This document shows positions 1-7,716 of a stretch of DNA of 26,670 nt, piece after piece. The notes under the pieces are model-generated. The model was not told the DNA's origin. It was given only the letters and a program-made list of their open reading frames with translations, and made no database searches. Every line of letters begins with the position of its first letter. Positions within the stretch are counted from its first letter, which is position 1. The DNA is from an uncultured Bacteroidota bacterium (GTDB lineage Bacteria; Bacteroidota; Bacteroidia; Chitinophagales; LD1): NCBI GenBank assembly GCA_937894725.1, contig CALAYL010000067.1, positions 1 through 26,670 of the forward strand, given 5' to 3'. The position numbers and the translations under genes were made by a program.

Positions 1-60
1 AAAACTAAAATACACAAAGTTTTGCTATCTCGTTTGTGGATAGTATTTTCACGGTCTGAC

Positions 61-69
61 GTTATACGC
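61..69 (+). repeat. Possible cassette start (attC right-end core), GTTATACGC
   Basis: The nonamer GTTATACGC lies just before the toxin-antitoxin promoter and resembles the GTT-type right core of integron attC sites, such as GTTATGC in Vibrio repeats. It is complementary at 8 of 9 positions to GCATATAAC at 812-820, just after the toxin gene. The preceding 60 bases hold a short CTATC/GATAG hairpin (26-30 and 39-43) but no convincing full attC left arm, which could lie outside the window. The site assignment is an inference. Confidence 0.4.
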
Positions 70-91
70 AAGCGGTTTTATGACGAAAAAC

Positions 92-121
92 TTGAATATT
101 ACGTACAAATTACTATATTTG
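92..121 (+). promoter_or_regulatory. Bacteroidota-type promoter for the toxin-antitoxin pair
   Basis: TTG (92-94) and TATATTTG (114-121) are separated by 19 bases, matching the known Bacteroidota sigma-ABfr pattern of TTG and TAnnTTTG. The antitoxin ATG follows 18 bases after the downstream box, implying a very short leader. The same two boxes with identical spacing occur upstream of rpsO, which supports the reading. Confidence 0.65.
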
Positions 122-139
122 CACGTATAATAAACAATC

Positions 140-385
140 ATGGACACTAAACTGACATTGAAACTGGACAATTCGATAATCGAACAGGCGAAAAACTATG
201 CGAAAGACAAGAATACTAGCCTTTCTAAATTGATTGAATCTTATCTCGGAAAGCTTGTTGCACCAAATGACACGCAGGAAGTTACTCCGCTTGTGAAGAG
301 TTTATCCGGAGTTGTTGACTTACCAAAGAACTTTGACGCAAAAAAAGAATACAAGAAGCATTTATTAAACAAATACGCAAAATAA
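140..385 (+). CDS. DUF6364-type ribbon-helix-helix antitoxin
   Basis: This 81-residue protein is probably the antitoxin of a type II toxin-antitoxin pair. It should bind the PIN toxin encoded next and repress the shared promoter. Residues 1-45 have the look of a small ribbon-helix-helix DNA-binding domain: a short strand (KLTLKLDNSII) followed by two helices with the phrase AKDKNTSLSKLIESYL, typical of DUF6364 antitoxins. The lysine-rich C-terminal half (VKSLSGVVDLPKNFDAKKEY) is the usual toxin-contacting tail. The stop is one base before the toxin ATG, so the genes are translationally linked. A Bacteroidota-type promoter lies directly upstream. The DUF number is from memory; the antitoxin role follows from size, fold and the PIN neighbour. 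Confidence 0.85.
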   Translation: MDTKLTLKLDNSIIEQAKNYAKDKNTSLSKLIESYLGKLVAPNDTQEVTPLVKSLSGVVDLPKNFDAKKEYKKHLLNKYAK

Positions 386-386
386 C

Positions 387-800
387 ATGACAAAAGTATT
401 TGTTGATACAGACGTATGCATTGACTTGCTATCTGGACGTAAACCGTTCAATAAGACGGCAGAGATTTTGTTTTCACTCGCAGACAATAAAAAGGTCAAA
501 ATTTATGTTTCTTCACTTTCCTTTTCAAACATCGATTATATTCTCCGTTCACAGTACTCATCGACTCATTCAAGACAACTTATCGGTACATTTAAAACAC
601 TTGTAAATGTATTATCAGTTGACAGCAAGACAATAGATCTAGCGATAGCTTCTGACTTCAATGACTTTGAAGATGCAATACAGCATTCTTGTGCAATTGA
701 AAACAATCTGACAACAATCATCACGAGAAACGTAAAAGACTATAAAAAAGCTTCTATTGCTGTTCTGACGCCAGAGACATTTATTGCCTTACCTGACTAA
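387..800 (+). CDS. PIN-domain toxin (VapC-like ribonuclease)
   Basis: This 137-residue single-domain PIN protein is probably the toxin of the pair. VapC-type PIN toxins are Mg-dependent RNases that cut tRNA or rRNA and are held inactive by the cognate antitoxin. Visible signatures are the N-terminal acidic strand FVDTDVCIDLL (Asp7 and Asp9), the central acidic cluster DFNDFEDAIQ (residues 90-99, with Asp96 as likely metal ligand), and the C-terminal TRNVKDYK. The length is normal for the family. The start codon is one base after the antitoxin stop. No in-frame stop or frameshift is present, so the pair looks intact. The exact RNA target cannot be told from sequence. Confidence 0.88.
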   Translation: MTKVFVDTDVCIDLLSGRKPFNKTAEILFSLADNKKVKIYVSSLSFSNIDYILRSQYSSTHSRQLIGTFKTLVNVLSVDSKTIDLAIASDFNDFEDAIQHSCAIENNLTTIITRNVKDYKKASIAVLTPETFIALPD

Positions 801-1038
801 GAATTCCGCCAGCATATAACAGCGGTAGCTGTTGCACAACCACTCCAAAAACATTCAAAGTAGAAATTTAAAGCAAAAAACGACTCCATTAGATGCGTTT
901 TAAGACACGCTAATTATTGAAACACTATTTTGACCCTTAAAATTGCTAGGCTTAAAATTGACGTATTTGCTTTTGATAAAGCCACCTCTCGAAGAGCAGA
1001 TAAAAACAGCAATCAAAGGGTAAATCGTGTGTTACTAT
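801..1038. other. Non-coding stretch with a cassette-end hairpin
   Basis: This stretch lies between the toxin gene and the convergent 3' end of dapB. Its start holds GCATATAAC (812-820), complementary at 8 of 9 bases to GTTATACGC at 61-69, and overlapping a perfect hairpin AACAGC-GGTA-GCTGTT (818-833). No T run follows, so it does not look like a standard terminator. I found no complementary right arm further on, so a complete attC site is not present. Short open frames here have no recognisable product. I see no terminator for dapB. Confidence 0.5.
818..833 (+). repeat. Perfect short hairpin after the toxin gene
   Basis: The sequence AACAGC-GGTA-GCTGTT forms a six-base stem with a four-base loop 17 bases after the toxin stop. 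It overlaps the last three bases of the cassette-end motif at 812-820. It may be the left part of a truncated attC-like site or a 3' mRNA hairpin; the lack of a T run argues against intrinsic termination. Confidence 0.5.
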
Positions 1039-1767
1039 TTAGAACTTTAGCAAATCACTCATATCAAACACGCCCTTTTTGCCCACTAACCAATGTGCGG
1101 CCACTACTGCACCTTCTGCAAAGCCCTTTCTGGATTTGGCTTGGTGCGTAAAAACGAGTTCATCTACACTCGAACTATATGTGACGGTGTGTGTGCCAGG
1201 TACTTCGGGTTCTCTTTTTGCCCTAATGAATAGTGTATTAGCATGTTCGTTGGTATCTGTTTCTAAAGCCCATTTATTTTTTTGGTGCCAATTTTCTAAA
1301 ATCACCTCGGCTGCTTTGATAGCCGTGCCGCTAGGGGCATCTTTTTTTTCGGTATGATGTATTTCTACCATAGACACATCGTACTGTGGCTGACTATTCA
1401 TAATGCGAGCGAGATGCTTGTTTACCTCAAAAAACACATTCACTCCTATGCTAAAATTTGGCGCAAAAAAGAGACTGCCCTGCTTTTCGGCACACACTTT
1501 TTTGACGGCATCGAGTTGGTCTAACCATGCTGTAGTGCCAACTACTACAGGCACTCCCGCCTCAAAACAGGTATATATATTCTGAATAGCCGAATCGGGC
1601 TGTGTAAACTCTATGGCCACATCGGCTTTTTGAAGGTTTGTGATAGTAAACTCTTCTTTATTGTCAGTGCCTATTCGCAATACGATTTCAGCATTTGGAT
1701 AACTTTCCAAAACTACTTGCTCTATGGTTTTTCCCATTTTTCCATAGCCTATAAGTGCTATTTTCAT
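1039..1767 (-). CDS. dapB: 4-hydroxy-tetrahydrodipicolinate reductase
   Basis: This enzyme uses NAD(P)H to reduce 4-hydroxy-tetrahydrodipicolinate in the cytoplasmic diaminopimelate/lysine pathway, supplying lysine and the peptidoglycan cross-linking residue. The 242-residue protein begins with a Rossmann nucleotide loop, GYGKMG (residues 7-12). It carries VVGTTAW, the FSIGVNVFF segment, and the catalytic signature EIHHTEKKDAPSGTA around residues 135-150, followed by REPEVPGTHTVTY. The length matches Bacteroidota DapB, somewhat shorter than the E. coli enzyme. It is divergent from hmgA and stands alone, with no other lysine genes nearby. The ATG at 1767 directly starts the first beta strand, so the start is secure. 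Confidence 0.95.
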   Translation of the reverse strand: MKIALIGYGKMGKTIEQVVLESYPNAEIVLRIGTDNKEEFTITNLQKADVAIEFTQPDSAIQNIYTCFEAGVPVVVGTTAWLDQLDAVKKVCAEKQGSLFFAPNFSIGVNVFFEVNKHLARIMNSQPQYDVSMVEIHHTEKKDAPSGTAIKAAEVILENWHQKNKWALETDTNEHANTLFIRAKREPEVPGTHTVTYSSSVDELVFTHQAKSRKGFAEGAVVAAHWLVGKKGVFDMSDLLKF

Positions 1768-1805
1768 TCGTTTTTATTTCTGTTTTTTCTAATTTGGTAA
1801 AAATA

Positions 1806-1813
1806 TAAGTTTG
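1806..1813 (+). promoter_or_regulatory. Possible -7 box upstream of hmgA
   Basis: TAAGTTTG fits the Bacteroidota TAnnTTTG element and lies 41 bases before the hmgA ATG, in the divergent gap with dapB. No TTG was found at the expected distance upstream, so this is only a half match. Confidence 0.35.
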
Positions 1814-1854
1814 CAGGTAAATGCAAGTATTTTTATACGCCTAAAAAAAGCACT

Positions 1855-3009
1855 ATGCCACACTATTGTAAAAGAGGTACTTACCCTCAAAAAAGACATA
1901 CCCAATTTAGAAAACAAGATGGCTCGCTACACCATGAAGAGCTAGTAAGTACCGAGGGATTCTCGCATGTGTACTCCACTATCTATCACCTACATCCGCC
2001 TACAGCAGTCAGCAATATAGGCGAGCCTATCCCTTTTGCTCCCAAAATAGTAGATAATAAAAATATGCAAAATCGCTGTTACAAAGGGTTTGACATACCC
2101 AAGGTAGCCGATTTTTTAGCTGCGCGAAAATATACCCTTGTCAATGATGATGTGTATATAGCACTAGCTGCTCCGCAAAAAAGTATGACCGATTATTTTT
2201 ATAAAAATGCGGTAGCCGATGAAGTGATTTTTGTGCATGAAGGCAAAGGTACACTGCATACCATTTTTGGCGATTTGCATTTTGGCTATGGCGACTATAT
2301 AGTGATACCAAGAGGTACAGTCTATCAAATCGAATTTGACACGGAAGATAATCGATTATTTATTGTCGAATCATTTTCGCCTGTGGTATATCCAAAACGT
2401 TATCACAATCAGTATGGCCAGTTGCTCGAACATTCGCCTTTTTGTGAGCGCGACATTGTAGAACCCACAGCGGTGGCTCCAGTAGATCAAGAGGGCGATT
2501 TTAAAGTGCTGATAAAAAAGAATGGGCAACTTTATCCTTACCACTATGCGTATCATCCGTTTGATGCTGCGGGATGGGATGGCTGTCATTATCCATACAT
2601 TTTCTCGATACACAATTTTGAGCCTATCACAGGGCGAGTACATCAGCCACCTCCAGTGCATCAAACATTCGATGCACACAATTTTGTGATATGCAGTTTT
2701 GTGCCGAGAAAATACGACTATCATCCGCAAGCAATACCTGCGCCATACTACCACAGCAATGTAGATTCTGATGAGTTATTATATTATGTCGATGGAGATT
2801 TTATGAGTAGAAAGCATGTAGAAAGAGGCATGATAACCCTGCACCCCATAGGCATACCCCATGGGCCACATCCAAGCACTATCGAAAAAAGTATAGGCAA
2901 AGAAGCGACTCATGAACTAGCAGTGATGGTCGATACCTTTAGACCATTACATGTATGCGAAGATGCCCTGGCTATCGAAGATCCAGACTACTTCAAAAGC
3001 TGGTTATAA
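1855..3009 (+). CDS. hmgA: Homogentisate 1,2-dioxygenase
   Basis: This iron(II) dioxygenase opens the ring of homogentisate to maleylacetoacetate in tyrosine and phenylalanine breakdown. At 384 residues it is the short bacterial form (human HGD is about 445). The N-terminus (MPHYCKRGTYPQKRHTQF) is typical of the family. The C-terminal cupin holds the metal-binding signature PAPYYHSNVDSDELLYYVDG, with His300 and Asp306/Glu307, and HPIGIPHGPHP, with His330 and His336, matching the family's His-Glu-His iron site. It is divergent from dapB. The membrane protein gene follows after 43 bases and may be co-transcribed without functional relation. Maleylacetoacetate isomerase and fumarylacetoacetase are not in the window. 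Confidence 0.95.
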   Translation: MPHYCKRGTYPQKRHTQFRKQDGSLHHEELVSTEGFSHVYSTIYHLHPPTAVSNIGEPIPFAPKIVDNKNMQNRCYKGFDIPKVADFLAARKYTLVNDDVYIALAAPQKSMTDYFYKNAVADEVIFVHEGKGTLHTIFGDLHFGYGDYIVIPRGTVYQIEFDTEDNRLFIVESFSPVVYPKRYHNQYGQLLEHSPFCERDIVEPTAVAPVDQEGDFKVLIKKNGQLYPYHYAYHPFDAAGWDGCHYPYIFSIHNFEPITGRVHQPPPVHQTFDAHNFVICSFVPRKYDYHPQAIPAPYYHSNVDSDELLYYVDGDFMSRKHVERGMITLHPIGIPHGPHPSTIEKSIGKEATHELAVMVDTFRPLHVCEDALAIEDPDYFKSWL

Positions 3010-3052
3010 CTATTAATTGCTTAAATAAATGACCCTATAAAAAATCATATTA

Positions 3053-4633
3053 ATGGCAAAACAAAAAGGCAATCCTACTCCTAGCCCCAACAAAAAAGCG
3101 GCTACATCAACATCAAAAGTTATTTTCCACAATGCTTTACAATGGTGGCACATAGCAGGTTTCACCCTGCTTTATTTACTCATTTGTTATTGGATTTACA
3201 ATCCCGATTATACTGATTTGAATGGCGATAATTTTGCCTATTATCTACTTGGTAAAGGACTAGCCGAGGGCAAAGGCTATGTAAATGCTACGGCTGTCAT
3301 ACCTAGTCCGCAGATACATTTCCCTCCCGGCTTCCCATTTATCATCGCTATTTTTATTCAGCTTTTTGGTACCGGTATGGATGGTGTAGCTACTGGTATG
3401 ACCGTTTTTTACTTCATCTCTTTAGTATTATTCTATTTGGCTATGAATCGTATTCAACCGTCAAAAGCACTTTCGTTTGTAGTCACTGTATTTTTAGTTT
3501 TAAATAATCTTTTGATAGGTAGTGCGATGTCTTGTATGAGTGAAATACCCTTTGTGCTGACCTCTGCCGCAGGTATATTTTTTCTCACTAAATCGAATGA
3601 CGACACCTCTAAATTTCGTTGGTCGATAATTTTAACAGCAGTATTTTTTGCGATGGGATATTATATCAAAACCATTGGTATTGGACTATTTGGCGCGCTA
3701 TTCTTGTATCTCCTATTTTCTAAAAAATGGAAAGATCTGATTGTATCGACTTTGGCTTATCTCGCCTTAGTAATGCCATGGATAATAAGAGGCAAAATGG
3801 TAGGCAGTTCGTATGCTTCACAGTTGATGCAAGTCAATCCTTACAAACCTGAATTAGGCAACCTTACCATACCCACATTTATCGAACGAGTGCAAAATAA
3901 TTTTGTGCGCTACATATCGCTCGATATACCTAATAGCCTGTTTGATTTGCAAAAAACGACAGAGCAAACGCCCATGCTTTTTTGGATAGTTGGTTTACTC
4001 ATTATAGTCGTTATACTGTGGGGTATTTTTAAACTAAATGACTTCAAACTATTTTTTCTAGCTTACATTGGTTCGGTTTTTACAATTCTACTCGTTTGGC
4101 CAGATGCCTTTGGTGGTCTGCGTTTTATCGAAGTATTAGTACCTGTTTTTATGTTTCTATTTATTTTTGGTATAGTGCAATTACTTGAATTTGTTTTTGT
4201 CAAAATCAATCTAGGTTTTAGCCCGTACTGGTTGTTATTGTTTGGTTTTTATTTTATATCTCCATTAGAAAAACTAAAAACAGCCTATACGCAGCCATTG
4301 CCTCCAAATTATCGTAACTACTTTGAACTTGCCAAATGGGCAAAACAAAATACACCCAAAGATGCCGTATTTTCTGCTCGTAAACCGGATATGTTTATGT
4401 ACTATGCAGATCGCATCACAGTGGGCGATAAACCTTCACTCAACGATACTGTAGTGCTCGATTTTTTTAAAGAAAATGGCGTGGATTATGTGGTACTTGA
4501 GCAACTTGGTTTTGCCTCTACTTCTCAATATCTCTATCCCGCTATTCAAAAAAATCAAGATAAATTTCCAATAGCATCGCAGCTGCCTAATCCAGACACC
4601 TATCTCTTAAAATTTGCGGAAGGTGATAGATAA
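3053..4633 (+). CDS. GT39/ArnT-like integral membrane glycosyltransferase
   Basis: This 526-residue polytopic protein is probably a GT-C fold glycosyltransferase that uses a lipid-linked sugar donor at the outer face of the inner membrane. A lysine-rich cytoplasmic N-terminus (about 28 residues) precedes the first membrane helix. The first periplasmic loop contains acidic residues and DNFAYYLLGKGLAEGKGY, followed by HFPPGFPFIIA, a layout typical of the PMT_2/ArnT group. About ten further hydrophobic segments follow. A soluble C-terminal part (from about residue 425, ELAKWAKQNTPKDAVF and NGVDYVVLEQ) is also seen in GT39 relatives. The donor and acceptor are unknown. The murB ATG lies seven bases after the stop, suggesting co-transcription. 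I cannot exclude another GT-C family. Confidence 0.65.
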   Translation: MAKQKGNPTPSPNKKAATSTSKVIFHNALQWWHIAGFTLLYLLICYWIYNPDYTDLNGDNFAYYLLGKGLAEGKGYVNATAVIPSPQIHFPPGFPFIIAIFIQLFGTGMDGVATGMTVFYFISLVLFYLAMNRIQPSKALSFVVTVFLVLNNLLIGSAMSCMSEIPFVLTSAAGIFFLTKSNDDTSKFRWSIILTAVFFAMGYYIKTIGIGLFGALFLYLLFSKKWKDLIVSTLAYLALVMPWIIRGKMVGSSYASQLMQVNPYKPELGNLTIPTFIERVQNNFVRYISLDIPNSLFDLQKTTEQTPMLFWIVGLLIIVVILWGIFKLNDFKLFFLAYIGSVFTILLVWPDAFGGLRFIEVLVPVFMFLFIFGIVQLLEFVFVKINLGFSPYWLLLFGFYFISPLEKLKTAYTQPLPPNYRNYFELAKWAKQNTPKDAVFSARKPDMFMYYADRITVGDKPSLNDTVVLDFFKENGVDYVVLEQLGFASTSQYLYPAIQKNQDKFPIASQLPNPDTYLLKFAEGDR

Positions 4634-4640
4634 CAATAGT

Positions 4641-5648
4641 ATGAGAGAACAGGTTTCGCTCAAGCCTTACAATACCTTTGGTATATCGGCTACGGCCACC
4701 TATTTTGCCCCTATAGACAATATAGCCGACTTTCTTCAACTTCGTACCACCCCCGTTTTCCGCTCCTCTGAATTATTGATACTAGGAGGAGGAAGCAATA
4801 TTCTTTTCACGCAAAACCCAAAAGGGATAGTGATAAAAAACAACCTAAAAGGGATAGATGTAATAGATGAAAACAGAGGCTTTGTTTTTGTACGTGTAGC
4901 AGCTGGCGAAGTGTGGCACAGCTTTGTGCTATGGTGTGTAGCACGAGGTTATGGTGGAGTAGAGAATCTCTCCCTTATTCCTGGCTTGGTAGGTGCATCG
5001 CCCATGCAAAACATAGGTGCTTATGGTGCTGAAATAAAAGACATCTGCACTTCGGTCAATGCGATTGAGATAGCCACTGGCAAAGCATTTTCGTTTTCAA
5101 CTACGGCCTGTGAATTTGGATATAGAGAGAGCGTATTTAAGCATTCGTTAAAAAATAAAATGCTGATTACATCGGTTGTTTTCAAACTAACGAAACATCC
5201 TACCTTCAATGTGAAGTATGGCGATATACAAGCTACGCTGGAGGAAATGCAAGTACGAGAATTATCGCTAAAAGCCATCAGCGATGCAGTAATCAAAATC
5301 CGGACTGCTAAGTTGCCAAATCCAGCAGAACTGGGCAATGCAGGTAGTTTTTTTAAAAATCCTACGGTCGAAAATAGCTTGGTCGATAAGCTACTGCTGA
5401 CCTATCCAGTCATGCCCAACTATCCTCAAGCCAATGGCACGAAAATACCCGCTGGCTGGCTTATAGAGCAATGCGGCTGGAAAGGTAAAAGGGTGGGCAA
5501 CACGGGCTCTCATGCTAAGCAAGCACTAGTATTGGTAAATTATGGAGAAGCTACAGGTGCAGAAGTTTTTGCTTTGGCACTTGATATCCAACGATCTGTT
5601 TTTGAAAAATTCGGTATTAAAATAGAGCCCGAAGTTAATGTAGTATAA
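4641..5648 (+). CDS. murB: UDP-N-acetylenolpyruvoylglucosamine reductase
   Basis: This FAD enzyme reduces UDP-GlcNAc-enolpyruvate to UDP-MurNAc with NADPH, the second committed step of peptidoglycan synthesis in the cytoplasm. The FAD-binding part shows ILGGGSNILF and PGLVGASPMQNIGAYGAE. The loop YRESVFKHSL marks a type I (E. coli-like) MurB. The proton-donor serine is Ser236 in AGSFFKNP, and the C-terminal acidic motif is IEPEV. I start at the ATG at 4641 (335 residues, normal length). An upstream in-frame TTG at 4614 would overlap the previous gene and adds residues unlike MurB. The stop is only four bases from the convergent end of the next minus-strand gene, leaving no room for a terminator. 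Confidence 0.95.
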   Translation: MREQVSLKPYNTFGISATATYFAPIDNIADFLQLRTTPVFRSSELLILGGGSNILFTQNPKGIVIKNNLKGIDVIDENRGFVFVRVAAGEVWHSFVLWCVARGYGGVENLSLIPGLVGASPMQNIGAYGAEIKDICTSVNAIEIATGKAFSFSTTACEFGYRESVFKHSLKNKMLITSVVFKLTKHPTFNVKYGDIQATLEEMQVRELSLKAISDAVIKIRTAKLPNPAELGNAGSFFKNPTVENSLVDKLLLTYPVMPNYPQANGTKIPAGWLIEQCGWKGKRVGNTGSHAKQALVLVNYGEATGAEVFALALDIQRSVFEKFGIKIEPEVNVV

Positions 5649-5652
5649 GAAA

Positions 5653-5895
5653 CTATGAAATCGAATTGCGCACCCGCTGCGTATAGTTTCTAAGTGCAGT
5701 TCGAGCGTCCAAATTATTTTGCTGCATATCTTCCAAAATGTGCATAGCCGCCAAAATATGCGTGAGTTTTTCTCCTTCATCCTTGCCTTCTACAAGTATA
5801 GCTGGATTTTGTTCCTCGTACATAGCTTCCTCTGCAAGTTTTAGTTCTTCGATGGTGTGATTTTCGTAAAGATGTTTGATAATCGCTATCTGCAT
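5653..5895 (-). CDS. Small conserved Bacteroidota protein (DUF6952-like)
   Basis: This 80-residue acidic, largely helical protein has no signal peptide or membrane segment. It starts MQIAIIKHLYENHTIEELKL and ends with a basic helix, ALRNYTQRVRNSIS. The function is unknown. I recall the DUF6952 family as small Bacteroidota proteins encoded beside thioredoxins, but cannot confirm the number. The ATG lies one base after the stop of the thioredoxin gene, so the two are almost certainly one operon and translationally coupled, suggesting a redox-linked role by context only. Its 3' end nearly abuts the convergent murB stop. Confidence 0.7.
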   Translation of the reverse strand: MQIAIIKHLYENHTIEELKLAEEAMYEEQNPAILVEGKDEGEKLTHILAAMHILEDMQQNNLDARTALRNYTQRVRNSIS

Positions 5896-5896
5896 G

Positions 5897-6217
5897 TTAA
5901 TTTTTTAATTTTTCGAGCATTTCTACCACTACATTTTCTAGTGAGGTAGCACTAGCTGTTTGCAACTCACCATTTTTAAATGTAGCCATAAAAGGAAGAT
6001 TATCTACCTTGCCTTTTTTTCTAGCTTGCTCATTTTCTTCAGCATTGATTTCTAAAAATACGATATCGCTAAAACGCTCATCATTAGCTAAGCGCTTAAA
6101 TTTAGGACCGAAAAGTTTACAAGACCCACACCAATCTGCATAAAACTTTACGATGACATTAGGATTGTCTGCTATAATTTGATTGAAGTCTTTATCTGTT
6201 GAGAGGATTACTGACAT
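5897..6217 (-). CDS. Thioredoxin family protein
   Basis: This cytoplasmic thioredoxin-fold protein of 106 residues is likely a dithiol-disulfide oxidoreductase. The active site is WCGSCK, with Cys30 and Cys33; WCGPC is the classic form, so the Pro-to-Ser change may alter the redox potential. The cis-proline loop is VDNLPFMATF. There is no signal peptide. I choose the ATG at 6217 (MSVILSTDKDF); an in-frame start at 6238 would add seven residues (MYNKKQN) that are atypical and overlap the promoter-like box. The gene is followed one base later by the small DUF6952-like gene. It is divergent from the aldehyde dehydrogenase gene. Confidence 0.9.
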   Translation of the reverse strand: MSVILSTDKDFNQIIADNPNVIVKFYADWCGSCKLFGPKFKRLANDERFSDIVFLEINAEENEQARKKGKVDNLPFMATFKNGELQTASATSLENVVVEMLEKLKN

Positions 6218-6237
6218 GTTTTGTTTTTTGTTATACA

Positions 6238-6245
6238 CAAAGATA
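6238..6245 (-). promoter_or_regulatory. Possible -7 box for the thioredoxin operon
   Basis: On the minus strand this reads TATCTTTG, a fit to the Bacteroidota TAnnTTTG element, 20 bases before the thioredoxin ATG at 6217. No TTG at the expected 19-base spacing was found, so support is partial. Confidence 0.4.
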
Positions 6246-6266
6246 TGTATATTGAGTTTTAGAAAA

Positions 6267-7706
6267 ATGGAAAAAATACTAAATTACATAAACGGTGAAT
6301 GGCATCAAAATGTTCGTTTACCCACGTTAGAAGTGATAGAGCCCGCTACTGCTCAAGTATATGCGATGATACCCATAAGCGATCGAGCTACTATTGATGA
6401 AGTAGTGGATGCAGCAGCAGCAGCCTTTTTGAGTTGGTCAAACCTACCACTTGAAGAGCGAAGCCAATGGCTACACAAAATAGCCAATGGCATTGAAGTG
6501 CGTATAGATGAGTTTGTAGCAGCAGAATCTAAGGACAGCGGGAAACCCGAATCATTAGCTCGCAGAGTCGATATACCTCGCGCTATTGCCAATTTTCGAT
6601 TCTATGCAGGGGCGGTACAGCACATGGCTTCGGAGTCGCATTACACCCCACAAAGTGGTATCAATTATACCCTGCGCAAACCATTGGGTGTAGTAGGTTG
6701 TATCTCTCCTTGGAATTTGCCTTTGTATCTTTTTAGTTGGAAAATAGCGCCCGCATTGGCAGCGGGCAATTGTGTGATTGCCAAACCATCGGATGTCACT
6801 CCATATACCGCCTTTTTGCTTGCTGATGTGTGTCATGAAATAGGTCTGCCCAAAGGGGTATTAAATATTGTACATGGCGGGGTCGAAACAGGGAAACATA
6901 TCGTATCGCATCCTCATATTAAAGCCATTTCGTTTACTGGCAGTACTCGCGCAGGCGAAGATATAGCACGCACTGCGGCACCTATGTTCAAAAAACTTTC
7001 ATTGGAATTGGGAGGTAAAAATCCTACGCTAATTTTTGCAGATGCTGATCTCGAAAGTGGCATAAACACGATTGTTCGTTCTGCTTTTAGTAATCAAGGA
7101 CAAATCTGCCTTTGTGGTTCACGCATTTTAGTTCATGAAAAAATAGCTGACAAATTCACTTCGCTTTTTGTAGAAAAAGTAAAGCAACTCAGCGTGGGTG
7201 ATCCGCTCTGTACTGCTACAGATATAGGAGCACTTGTATCGGATGCGCATACCCAAAAAGTGATGGCGTGCATCGATTTAGCAAAAAGTGAAGGAGGGAA
7301 TATGCTCACTGGTGGCGAGCGTGTCAAACTCGATGGACGATGTGCAGATGGCTATTTTGTAGCACCTACGGTCATTGCAGATTTGGCGTACAACTGTAGA
7401 TCGAACAAAGAAGAGATTTTTGGCCCTGTGGTAACAATTGGAACTTTTTCGACAGAAGAGGAAGCTATCCGTATGGCAAATGTGGTGGACTACGGATTAT
7501 CGTGCTCTATTTGGACAAATGATCTGACTAGAGCGCATCGTGTGGCAGACCGAATAGCTTGTGGCATTGTATGGGTCAATAGTTGGATGGAACGCGATTT
7601 GCGCACGCCTTTTGGTGGAGTCAAAAATTCGGGCATCGGGCGTGAAGGTGGTTGGGAAGCCATGCGTTTTTTCACTGAACCGAAGAATGTTTTTATAAAA
7701 TACTAA
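6267..7706 (+). CDS. Aldehyde dehydrogenase, probably 2-aminomuconate semialdehyde dehydrogenase
   Basis: This is an NAD(P)-dependent aldehyde dehydrogenase of 479 residues, full length for the superfamily. The general base is Glu247 in LELGGKNP, the catalytic nucleophile is Cys281 in NQGQICLCG, and the cofactor-contacting EEIFGPVVTI and C-terminal FGGVKNSGIGREGG are present. The next gene, ten bases downstream, encodes a RidA-family protein resembling 2-aminomuconate deaminase. This pairing points to oxidation of 2-aminomuconate 6-semialdehyde in the kynurenine route of tryptophan breakdown; 2-hydroxymuconate semialdehyde is a possible alternative substrate. I start at the ATG at 6267; the open frame upstream overlaps the divergent thioredoxin gene and is not ALDH-like. 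The class is sure, the substrate inferred. Confidence 0.9.
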   Translation: MEKILNYINGEWHQNVRLPTLEVIEPATAQVYAMIPISDRATIDEVVDAAAAAFLSWSNLPLEERSQWLHKIANGIEVRIDEFVAAESKDSGKPESLARRVDIPRAIANFRFYAGAVQHMASESHYTPQSGINYTLRKPLGVVGCISPWNLPLYLFSWKIAPALAAGNCVIAKPSDVTPYTAFLLADVCHEIGLPKGVLNIVHGGVETGKHIVSHPHIKAISFTGSTRAGEDIARTAAPMFKKLSLELGGKNPTLIFADADLESGINTIVRSAFSNQGQICLCGSRILVHEKIADKFTSLFVEKVKQLSVGDPLCTATDIGALVSDAHTQKVMACIDLAKSEGGNMLTGGERVKLDGRCADGYFVAPTVIADLAYNCRSNKEEIFGPVVTIGTFSTEEEAIRMANVVDYGLSCSIWTNDLTRAHRVADRIACGIVWVNSWMERDLRTPFGGVKNSGIGREGGWEAMRFFTEPKNVFIKY

Positions 7707-7716
7707 ATGAGAAAAA

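Noticed and set aside
930..1151. Short plus-strand frame after the toxin gene
   Set aside because: It starts at a non-ATG codon, overlaps the dapB 3' end and encodes a composition unlike real proteins.
4614..4640. Upstream TTG start for murB
   Set aside because: It overlaps the preceding gene and adds residues not typical of MurB; the ATG at 4641 gives the family's normal beginning.
6183..6266. N-terminal extension of the aldehyde dehydrogenase
   Set aside because: It overlaps the divergent thioredoxin gene and its promoter-like box and has no ALDH similarity; the ATG at 6267 is preferred.
6555..6836. 93-residue minus-strand frame inside the aldehyde dehydrogenase gene
   Set aside because: The host gene has all ALDH motifs in frame, so this is an antisense shadow.
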